Origin: Pseudomonadota bacterium
GTDB taxonomy: Bacteria; Myxococcota_A; Polyangia; Polyangiales; Sandaracinaceae
Reading direction: 5' to 3'
Assembly: GCA_023427125.1 (NCBI GenBank)
Contig: JAEZBP010000763.1
Location: forward strand, 1-5,054
DNA: 5,054 nucleotides
The notes below the pieces were generated by a model that saw nothing but the letters and a program-made list of their open reading frames with translations, had not been told where the DNA came from and did not search any database. The stretch's first letter is position 1; each line of letters opens with the position of its first letter. Position numbers and translations under genes: made by a program. Shown here piece by piece: positions 1-5,054 of the stretch.

Positions 1-1038
1 GTCTACGCCGTCGGTGCCGACCGCCAAGAGGAGCCCGCGCGACCAGCCCGCCGCGAGCGCGCCGAGCACCAGCTCCTGGTTGCGCCCCCCGCGCCCGGAT
101 CCGCGCACCGTCACCGTGCTCTCGCCGCCCCAGATCCAGCCGCGCTCGTGCGTCTCGGAAGCCATGCGCGCGCCGAGCTCGCGCGCCTCGCCGGCGAAGT
201 ACCCGTCGCGATCGAAGAGCTCGCTCGCGAGGGCGCGCCTCGCGCTCGCGTTGTCCCCGGCGATCTCGGTGCGCACATCGATCGCCACCGCGAGCTTCAA
301 CTCGAGGACCGCCGCCATCGCGCCCGCGTCGAGCCCGCGAACGAGCTCGTAGCGCTCGAGGATCGCGAGCGCGTCGTCCACGGGTGGCGCGAACGTCGGC
401 CCCGACGCGACCACCGATGGATCGCGCCCCGGCACATCGGAGAGCACCACGTTGAAGATCGGCGCCGGCGCGATCGCTCGCGCGAGCCCGCCGCCCTTGA
501 GCTGCGAGAGGCTGCGACGCACCGTGTTGAGCTCGCCGATCTCGGCGCCGCGCCGCATCAGCTCGCGCGAGAGCCGAGCGATCGTCGCCATCGACACGCC
601 CGGCTTGGGGAGCTCGAGCATCGCCGAGCCTCCGCCGGAGACGAGGCAGAGCGCACGGTCGACCGCGCCGAGCGCACGCGCACGCGCGAGCACCGCCCGG
701 CCCGTCCGCTCCGCGTCCGCGGCCGGCGCAGGGTGCGCGGCGACGTGCACCTCGAGCCCGGGCAGCTCGATCGGCGCGAGCACGATCGCGACGCCGCCCT
801 TCACGTCGATGGCGTCGCACGCCGCACGGGCCATCGCCGCCGAGGCCTTCCCGAACGCGAGCACCGTCGCCCCGTCGAGGTCTTCCGCGAAGCGATCGAT
901 CGCCTCGAGCGTACGCGCGTACGGATCCACCGCGTCGATCGCGCGCTCCGCGAGCTCGATCGCGCGCGCCCGCCTCTCTCGATCGACCGCAGAGAGCTCC
1001 GCGCCGAGGAGCCGAGACCGATCGAAGCGCGCCGCCAT
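1..1038 (-). CDS. gckA: Glycerate 2-kinase (DUF4147 + MOFRL family), C-terminus cut by window edge
   Basis: Family role: ATP-dependent phosphorylation of D-glycerate, normally to 2-phosphoglycerate, feeding glyoxylate, serine or tartrate breakdown products into lower glycolysis in the cytoplasm. I translated the minus strand and found an open frame of 346 residues from ATG 1038 to the window edge. Visible family motifs: GKASAAMA (63-70, with Lys64), the glycine loop SGGGSAM (134-140), ELNTVRRSLSQLKGG (169-183), SDVPGRDPSVVASGPT (200-215), then the MOFRL-domain hallmarks GGESTVTVRG (304-313), GRGGRNQEL (315-323) and GTDGVD (341-346). Family members are about 420-450 aa, so roughly 80 C-terminal residues lie outside. 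The frame stays open upstream to a stop at 1189-1191, but 1036-1038 is the first in-frame ATG; no clear Shine-Dalgarno precedes it, so the start is less certain than the identity. Older annotations sometimes call this family hydroxypyruvate reductase (TtuD). It is divergent from the HPF-like gene. Confidence 0.93.
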   Translation of the reverse strand, partial: MAARFDRSRLLGAELSAVDRERRARAIELAERAIDAVDPYARTLEAIDRFAEDLDGATVLAFGKASAAMARAACDAIDVKGGVAIVLAPIELPGLEVHVAAHPAPAADAERTGRAVLARARALGAVDRALCLVSGGGSAMLELPKPGVSMATIARLSRELMRRGAEIGELNTVRRSLSQLKGGGLARAIAPAPIFNVVLSDVPGRDPSVVASGPTFAPPVDDALAILERYELVRGLDAGAMAAVLELKLAVAIDVRTEIAGDNASARRALASELFDRDGYFAGEARELGARMASETHERGWIWGGESTVTVRGSGRGGRNQELVLGALAAGWSRGLLLAVGTDGVD

Positions 1039-1205
1039 CGCGCGAGAGAGTGCCGGCGGCGGCGGCGAAGTGAAAGACCGCTCCTTCGCGCTGTAGGCGC
1101 CTCCTCGATCGCCGAGCTGTGCCGGACGCCCCCACTCGACCTGTGCCGCGCACCCTCGCCCCGGTCGGGCGGCTGGGCACGCAACGACTCACGCGTCATG
1201 CGCGT

Positions 1206-1248
1206 CCTCCTCCGGGCACGAGGAGTGAAGCCACAGGACCAAGGAGGT
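1206..1248 (+). promoter_or_regulatory. Leader of the HPF-CSD gene: perfect RBS with possible anti-SD pairing
   Basis: AAGGAGGT at 1241-1248 matches the Shine-Dalgarno consensus and lies 5 nt before ATG 1253, which decides the start. Upstream, CCTCCT at 1206-1211 is exactly complementary to AGGAGG at 1242-1247, and CTCCT at 1207-1211 can instead pair with AGGAG at 1221-1225. The two helices exclude each other, so a switchable leader is conceivable. The RBS is seen directly. The switch is inference, because the transcription start is unknown and pyrimidine-purine complementarity of this length can occur by chance. Confidence 0.4.
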
Positions 1249-1252
1249 GCCC

Positions 1253-1837
1253 ATGGACTACCTGAAGCTCCGGCTCCGCGACGTGCCCGATCGCCCCTAT
1301 GCCGAGCGGATGGTCTCGGAGCTCGTCGAGAAGCTCGAGCGCCAGTGCGATCACATCACGAGCTGCCAGGTCGCGGTCGAGAGCCCCAACGCCCACCCGC
1401 AGTTCGGCGCGCGCTGGCGGGTGCGCATCGAGCTGCACGTGGCCGGCGCCGAGCCCATCGTCGTGCGCCGCGACCAGGGCGACGGCCGCGTCTACGAAGA
1501 GCTCTCGACCATCTTGCACGATGCCTTTCACACCGCGTCTCGCCGGCTAAAGGAGCTGACGCGCATGCAGCGCGGCGACGTGAAGCTCCACCCCGAGCAG
1601 CTCCTCTCCGGGGTCGTCCGCGAGCTCCACCCGGACCACGGGATCCTCTTCTCCCTCGATGGACGGCGGATCTACTTCCACGAGAACAGCGTCATCGACC
1701 GGCCCTTCCGCGAGCTGCGGATCGGCATGGGCGTCGCGTTCGAGGAGAGCGAGGGCCTCGAGGGCCCGCAGGCGAGCACCGTCCGGGTGGTCGACGCGCG
1801 CGGCGTCGGCGCCGGCGCCCCCGAGCTGCCGCGGTGA
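1253..1837 (+). CDS. HPF/RaiA-like ribosome-associated protein with C-terminal cold-shock-like domain
   Basis: The 194-aa protein has two parts. Residues 1-105 fit the HPF/RaiA (sigma-54 modulation) pattern: strand 3-9, helix 13-31 (EKLERQCDHI), strands about 37-43, 54-63 and 66-73, and a long helix 80-105. Family members bind the decoding centre of the 30S subunit and hibernate or stabilise idle ribosomes. Residues 118-181 resemble a cold-shock OB fold: GVV (120-122), GILF (130-133) at the RNP1 position, IYFHENSV (140-147) as RNP2, and GPQASTVRVV (171-180), the usual end of the fold. RNP1 is degenerate, lacking the aromatics of KGFGFI, while RNP2 keeps Tyr141, Phe142 and His143. ATG 1253 is preferred over GTG 1247 because the GTG lies inside the Shine-Dalgarno. 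No signal peptide or membrane segment. The likely role is ribosome- or rRNA-associated translation control under stress. The domain calls rest on pattern recognition, not on a search. Confidence 0.85.
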   Translation: MDYLKLRLRDVPDRPYAERMVSELVEKLERQCDHITSCQVAVESPNAHPQFGARWRVRIELHVAGAEPIVVRRDQGDGRVYEELSTILHDAFHTASRRLKELTRMQRGDVKLHPEQLLSGVVRELHPDHGILFSLDGRRIYFHENSVIDRPFRELRIGMGVAFEESEGLEGPQASTVRVVDARGVGAGAPELPR

Positions 1838-1856
1838 CGATCACATGGGTCGCTCC

Positions 1857-1918
1857 GCGGCGTGACGGCACCCCGACACCTGCGAACGGCGGCGGGTGTC
1901 GGGCTACCGTCACTCCGC
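1857..1918 (+). terminator. Two-part hairpin after the HPF-CSD gene; candidate terminator without U-tract
   Basis: Three nested arm pairs are visible: GCGG 1857-1860 with CCGC 1915-1918, GTGACGG 1862-1868 with CCGTCAC 1907-1913, and CCCGACACC 1872-1880 with GGTGTCGGG 1895-1903. The inner stem can grow to 12 pairs through one T-G wobble, leaving the 8-nt loop 1884-1891. One C/T mismatch (1861/1914) and a 3x3 internal loop (1869-1871/1904-1906) separate the stems. It begins 20 nt after the stop at 1837. No T-run follows, so an intrinsic terminator would be atypical. Alternatives are a dispersed palindromic repeat, a regulator site, or an mRNA 3'-end protector. The structure is certain; the function is not. 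Confidence 0.45.
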
Positions 1919-1968
1919 TGCGCTCCTCGAGGATCGAATCGACGCGCCCTCCGGCCGAGCAGATGTTG

Positions 1969-1974
1969 TAGGCT
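1969..1974 (+). promoter_or_regulatory. Possible -10 box close to the start of the orphan gene
   Basis: TAGGCT fits a TANNNT -10 pattern and ends 8 nt before ATG 1983. No purine-rich Shine-Dalgarno lies in front of that ATG, so a leaderless or very short-leader transcript is possible. I see no convincing -35 element at 16-18 bp spacing, so this is weak. Confidence 0.22.
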
Positions 1975-1982
1975 TCGCCGCG

Positions 1983-2693
1983 ATGACCGAGCGATGGTTG
2001 ACGCTGCCGAAGCGCGCCGGGATTCGTTCGCCCGAGCTGACGCAGCTCTTCGAGCGGGTGAAGGGCGACTACACGCGGGCCTGGGACTCGTGCGAGGACC
2101 CGCGCCTGCTCACCGAGATGGCCGCCGCGGCGGGGCTGCCGGTCGAGCAGGTCCTCACCGCCGTGGCCAAGGTGTGCACCGACGCGTGGAGCCACTGGAG
2201 CGGCGGCGCGACCGATCCGCGGCCGATGCAGGTGGTCGCCTCGGTCAGCCGCTGGCTGCGGCGCGACGCGGGCTTCGAGGAGATCTGGGGCACGTGGGAG
2301 CTCTCCGAGCAGCTCCAGCGCGAGGTGCGCACCTGGTACGAGCAGCAGCGCGGCGCGGTGCTCGCCCGCGCGATCTCGACGGCGGTCGACGGAGTGCACG
2401 CGTTCGCGACGACCGCGCGCAACCTCGCCGAGCCCGAGGTCGGCCACGATCAGCACGACCCCGCGCGCTACCAGCAGAAGAACGCCGATCCGGCGAACGA
2501 GGGCCTGCTCCACGACGCGACGGAGGCGGTCCGCCTCGCCGTCTCGGCCGGCTCCTGGTGGCACACCCACAGCGAGCCGAGCGCGAAGGACCGCGACCAC
2601 GACGCGTACGCGAAGCAGATCGTCGGCTTCCTCCTGCGCCAGCACCTCTCGGCGCCCGATGTGGTGCAGGGCCTGCGGGACCGGTTGCGCTGA
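1983..2693 (+). CDS. Uncharacterised Trp-rich soluble protein (236 aa)
   Basis: I do not recognise this family. The 236-aa product has no signal peptide, no membrane segment and no nucleotide-binding or known catalytic motif. It looks mostly helical: amphipathic stretches at about 17-30, 41-65, 83-95 and 105-135, and a C-terminal segment 205-236. Tryptophan is unusually frequent: ten residues (5, 34, 69, 72, 91, 102, 105, 118, 192, 193), about 4%. Residues 154-206 are rich in His and Asp (GHDQHDP at 154-160, HTH at 194-196, DRDHD at 203-207), which could hint at metal binding, but there is no recognised spacing. It has only two cysteines (37, 65). ATG 1983 was chosen because the GTG at 1896, reachable in frame, lies in a hairpin and adds a low-complexity tail. 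Codon use matches the neighbours, so the gene looks real. It lies 26 bp before cysS and may share its transcript. Confidence 0.8.
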   Translation: MTERWLTLPKRAGIRSPELTQLFERVKGDYTRAWDSCEDPRLLTEMAAAAGLPVEQVLTAVAKVCTDAWSHWSGGATDPRPMQVVASVSRWLRRDAGFEEIWGTWELSEQLQREVRTWYEQQRGAVLARAISTAVDGVHAFATTARNLAEPEVGHDQHDPARYQQKNADPANEGLLHDATEAVRLAVSAGSWWHTHSEPSAKDRDHDAYAKQIVGFLLRQHLSAPDVVQGLRDRLR

Positions 2694-2713
2694 GCGGCGG
2701 GCTCCGATAAAGC
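2685..2713 (+). promoter_or_regulatory. cysS: Possible cysS promoter overlapping the end of the orphan gene
   Basis: TTGCGC at 2685-2690 and TAAAGC at 2708-2713 are separated by exactly 17 bp, and the -10-like box ends 6 nt before ATG 2720. There is no good Shine-Dalgarno before cysS. Each hexamer matches the sigma-70 consensus at only three of six positions, so this could be chance. Read-through from the upstream gene across the 26-bp gap is an equally good explanation of cysS expression. Confidence 0.25.
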
Positions 2714-2719
2714 CGGGCG

Positions 2720-4216
2720 ATGCCCGCTTCGTTTCGCCTCTACAACACCCTGACCCGCGAGGTCGAAGACTTCCGCCCCGTCGAGCCCGGCAAGGTCCGC
2801 CTCTACGTCTGCGGCATGACCGTCTACGACGACGCGCACGTCGGGCACGCGCGCGCGATGGTCACCTTCGACATGGTGACGCGCTACCTCCGCCACCGCG
2901 GCTGGGACGTCACGTTCGTCCGCAACTACACCGACGTCGACGACAAGATCATCCGCCGCGCCAACGAGCGGAGCGAGGATCCGGCGGCGCTCGCCGAGCG
3001 CTACATCGCCTCGTTCGTCGAGGACGTCGAGGAGCTGGGGCTGCTCCGTCCGCCCCACGAGCCACGCGTCACGCAGTCGATGCCCGAGATCATCGCGATG
3101 ATCGAGAAGCTCGTCGCGAGCGGACACGCCTATCCGAGCGAGGGCTCGGTGTGGTTCGCCGTCGAGACGTTCCCGTCCTACGGGAAGCTGAGCGGGCGCA
3201 AGGTCGAGGACCTGCGCGCCTCGGCCGACCAGGATTCGGGCAAGCGCGCGGCGGCCGACTTCGCGCTCTGGAAGGCCGCCAAGCCCGGCGAGCCCGCGTG
3301 GGAGAGCCCCTGGGGCCCCGGCCGACCCGGCTGGCACATCGAGTGCTCGGCCATGGCCGCCAAGCACCTCGGCGAGGAGCTCGACATCCACGGCGGCGGC
3401 CTCGACCTCGTCTTTCCCCACCACGAGAACGAGATCGCGCAGAGCGAGTGCGGCCACGCGCACGAGCCCTACGCGCGCTACTGGATGCACAACGGGCTGC
3501 TCAACATGGCGAGCGGCGAGAAGATGGGGAAGAGCCTCGGCAACGTCTTCAACATCAAGGAAGCGTTGAAGCTCTTCCCGGCCGAGGCGATGCGCATCTA
3601 CTACCTGCAGGTGCACTACCGCTCCCCGCTGCCGTGGAGCGTCGACGCCCTGCCCGACGCGCTCGGCCTCCTGGCGCGGCTCTACGAGGCGAAGGAGAAC
3701 GCGGCGCAGATGGAGGGCGACGAGCCGCTCGATCGCGTGGTGAAGGAGCTCGGCGCCGACGCCGCGCGCGCGGTGGAGATGGCCGAGGCCTTCCCGGCCC
3801 GCTTCCACGCCGCGATGGACGACGACTTCAACACCGCCAAGGCGCTCGGCTACGCGTTCGAGCTCGCCCGCGCGGTCAACCGCTTCGCCAACCACAAGAA
3901 GGCGAAGAAGCGCGGCGGCCCGGTCGCGAAGAAGGCGCTCGCCGCCTTCGACGCGCTGGCGAGCGGCATGGGGCTCCTCCAGATGGAGCCGAGCGCGTTC
4001 ATCGACGAGGTGAAGGACAAGCGCCTGCCCGCGCTCGGCCTCACCCGCGAGGACGTCCAGGCGCGCCTCGACGCGCGCGCGGCGGCCCGCGTCGCGAAGG
4101 ACTGGGCGAAGGCCGACTCGCTGCGGCTGGAGCTCGAAGAGAAGGGCATCGCCGTCATGGACCGCGCCGACGGCTTCGACTGGCGCGTCCGCCTCGACGT
4201 CCGCGAGGCGAGCTGA
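2720..4216 (+). CDS. cysS: Cysteinyl-tRNA synthetase (CysRS, class Ia)
   Basis: This enzyme charges tRNA-Cys with cysteine using ATP, in the cytoplasm (EC 6.1.1.16), and is normally essential. The 498-aa product carries the full class I signature: YVCGMTVYD (29-37), the HIGH-type HVGH (40-43), the GWHIECSAM block (204-212), FPHHENEIAQSE (232-243) and a KMSKS-type loop KMGKS (268-272). By alignment with the E. coli enzyme the zinc ligands are Cys31, Cys209, His234 and Glu238, all present; this zinc gives cysteine selectivity without editing. The DALR-like helical region covers about 310-420, and the C-terminal anticodon-binding part ends in the usual glycine-tryptophan segment (GFDWRV, 485-490). 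It is somewhat longer than E. coli CysRS (461 aa), partly through a Lys/Arg-rich stretch at 392-405. ATG 2720 gives the normal N-terminus, with FRLYNT at 5-10. No strong RBS precedes it. The frame is intact and nothing suggests transfer. Confidence 0.98.
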   Translation: MPASFRLYNTLTREVEDFRPVEPGKVRLYVCGMTVYDDAHVGHARAMVTFDMVTRYLRHRGWDVTFVRNYTDVDDKIIRRANERSEDPAALAERYIASFVEDVEELGLLRPPHEPRVTQSMPEIIAMIEKLVASGHAYPSEGSVWFAVETFPSYGKLSGRKVEDLRASADQDSGKRAAADFALWKAAKPGEPAWESPWGPGRPGWHIECSAMAAKHLGEELDIHGGGLDLVFPHHENEIAQSECGHAHEPYARYWMHNGLLNMASGEKMGKSLGNVFNIKEALKLFPAEAMRIYYLQVHYRSPLPWSVDALPDALGLLARLYEAKENAAQMEGDEPLDRVVKELGADAARAVEMAEAFPARFHAAMDDDFNTAKALGYAFELARAVNRFANHKKAKKRGGPVAKKALAAFDALASGMGLLQMEPSAFIDEVKDKRLPALGLTREDVQARLDARAAARVAKDWAKADSLRLELEEKGIAVMDRADGFDWRVRLDVREAS

Positions 4217-4236
4217 CGGTCTCTTCGCTCTCGTTC

Positions 4237-4243
4237 GGGGAGG
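4237..4243 (+). promoter_or_regulatory. Ribosome binding site of the SDR gene
   Basis: GGGGAGG lies 5 nt before ATG 4249 and fixes the start of the SDR. It contrasts with the absence of such a site before cysS and the orphan gene. The 32-bp gap after cysS holds no hairpin or obvious promoter, so the SDR is probably read from the cysS transcript. Confidence 0.7.
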
Positions 4244-4248
4244 CGCGC

Positions 4249-5054
4249 ATGAGCTGGGTTCTGATCACGGGGGCGACGGGGGGGATCGGTCGCGAGGCGG
4301 CGCTCGCGTTCGCACGAGCGGGCCTCTCGGTCATCGCGAGCGGGCGCGATCCGGACCGGCTCACCGCGCTCGAGGCCGAGGCGCGGACGCTCGGGCTCTC
4401 GCTCGAGACGGTGCTGCTCGATGTCACCGACGCGCGCACCGTGGAGTCCGCCGCGCGCTCCGTCGACGAGCTCACCCGAGACCATGGCCTCGACGTCCTC
4501 GTGAACAACGCGGGCTTCGGCGAGATGGCGCCGCTCGAGACCATCTCGCTCGGGCGCGTGCGCGCGATGTTCGAGACCAACGTCGTCGGCCTCGCGCGCG
4601 TCACCCGCGCGTTCCTCCCGGCGATGCGAGCGCGAGGCGCGGGCCGCATCATCAACGTCTCGAGCCTGATGGGCCGCATGGTCGTCCCCGCGCAGGGCGC
4701 CTACGCGGCGAGCAAGCACGCGGTCGAGGCGCTGAGCGACGCCCTGCGGCGCGAGGTCGAGCCCTTCGGCGTCTCGGTCGTCGTGGTCGAGCCCGGCGCG
4801 GTCGACACGGGCTTCACGGACATCGCGTTCCGCTCGCTCGATCCCTTGCGTGACGAGGACGAGTGGGGCGGGCTCGCCGAGCGCATGCTCCGCATCGAGA
4901 GCCTCTACACCCAGACGAGCGCCAAGCCCGCCGTGATCTCCCGGGTGCTCCTCGAGGCGGCCACCGCCGCGCGCCCGCGCCCGCGCTACGTCGCGCCGCT
5001 CGCGGCCTCCGCGCAGCTCCTCGCCGCGCGCGTGGTGCCGCGCGGCCTCTTCGA
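4249..5054 (+). CDS. Classical short-chain dehydrogenase/reductase (SDR), 3' end cut by window edge
   Basis: An NAD(P)-dependent oxidoreductase with a Rossmann fold; 268 residues are in the window. All classical SDR motifs are visible: the cofactor loop TGATGGIG (7-14), Arg33 in SGR (31-33) after the second strand, which favours NADP(H), Asp58 in LDVT (57-60), NNAG (86-89), Asn111 of the NVVG segment, catalytic Ser139, and Tyr152 with Lys156 in YAASK. EPGAVDTGF (181-189) is the PG motif after strand six. The C-terminal region, with RPRPRYV (242-248) and a PRGLF ending (264-268), resembles the 17beta-hydroxysteroid-dehydrogenase-like SDR subgroup (COG0300/COG4221 type), in which such an arginine-rich segment precedes the end; probably only a few to about 20 residues are missing. 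The substrate cannot be told from sequence. There is no signal peptide. It starts 32 bp after cysS with a good RBS, so it is probably co-transcribed, but no functional link to CysRS is evident. Confidence 0.93.
   Translation, partial: MSWVLITGATGGIGREAALAFARAGLSVIASGRDPDRLTALEAEARTLGLSLETVLLDVTDARTVESAARSVDELTRDHGLDVLVNNAGFGEMAPLETISLGRVRAMFETNVVGLARVTRAFLPAMRARGAGRIINVSSLMGRMVVPAQGAYAASKHAVEALSDALRREVEPFGVSVVVVEPGAVDTGFTDIAFRSLDPLRDEDEWGGLAERMLRIESLYTQTSAKPAVISRVLLEAATAARPRPRYVAPLAASAQLLAARVVPRGLF

Noticed and set aside
1157..1171. Short hairpin CGCCC/GGGCG with a 5-nt loop in the divergent gap
   Set aside because: Five G-C pairs in DNA this GC-rich are expected by chance, and it has no supporting position or T-run.
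1191..1205. Dyad ACGCG-5 nt-CGCGT upstream of the HPF-CSD gene, as a possible operator
   Set aside because: Only 5-bp arms of a CG-rich pattern that is common in this window; no second copy or recognised regulator site.
1039..1252. Search for divergent sigma-70 promoters in the gap between the kinase and the HPF-CSD gene
   Set aside because: I find no hexamer pair with reasonable spacing on either strand. The promoters must be there or nearby but are not recognisable by eye.
148..1971. 607-aa plus-strand open frame spanning the left third of the window
   Set aside because: It runs antisense to the well-supported glycerate kinase and then out of frame through the HPF-CSD gene. Its product is Arg/Ala-rich low complexity, typical of a GC-rich shadow frame.
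1896..1982. Upstream GTG start giving the orphan protein 29 extra residues
   Set aside because: The GTG lies in the inner arm of the hairpin, has no RBS, and the extension looks non-coding. ATG 1983 is preferred.
1692..2645. 317-aa minus-strand open frame
   Set aside because: It crosses the end of the HPF-CSD gene, the hairpin and the orphan gene. The product is Arg/Ala/Gly-rich with no recognisable domain.
2468..3895. 475-aa minus-strand open frame opposite the orphan gene and cysS
   Set aside because: Long antisense frames are expected opposite genes with high GC at third positions. The product shows no family motif, while cysS on the other strand is certain.
3850..4719. 289-aa minus-strand open frame over the end of cysS and the start of the SDR
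   Set aside because: Antisense to two genes with clear motifs; low-complexity Arg/Ala-rich product.

Overview
The window is GC-rich and densely coded, with a strong preference for G or C at third codon positions. Base composition and gene style suggest a high-GC soil or marine bacterium, most likely Myxococcota (Polyangia or a Sandaracinus-like lineage). That assignment is an inference; there is no rRNA or other taxonomic marker here.

Layout, left to right. (1) A minus-strand gene from 1038 runs off the left edge: a glycerate 2-kinase of the DUF4147 + MOFRL type, missing its last ~80 residues. (2) A 214-bp divergent gap (1039-1252) separates it from the first plus-strand gene; it holds a perfect Shine-Dalgarno sequence and an upstream tract that could mask it. 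(3) 1253-1837 encodes a 194-aa protein joining an HPF/RaiA-like ribosome-binding domain to a cold-shock-like OB fold. (4) The 145-bp gap after it contains a strong two-part hairpin (1857-1918). (5) 1983-2693 encodes a Trp-rich, soluble 236-aa protein that I do not recognise. (6) 2720-4216 is cysS, a complete cysteinyl-tRNA synthetase with all zinc and nucleotide-binding motifs. (7) 4249 onwards is a classical short-chain dehydrogenase/reductase that leaves the window on the right, almost complete.

The plus-strand genes are closely packed: 26 bp before cysS and 32 bp before the SDR. They may be co-transcribed at least from 1983 on. Two of the four act in translation (the ribosome-associated factor and CysRS), so a translation-related role for the unknown protein is possible but unproven. 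The kinase and SDR are ordinary metabolic genes with no obvious link to the rest.

I see no mobile element, CRISPR array, tRNA, rRNA or phage gene. The many long alternative-frame ORFs are the usual shadows of GC-rich coding DNA. The points most worth a second look are the HPF-cold-shock fusion with its possibly self-masking leader, the two-part hairpin, and the orphan Trp-rich protein.
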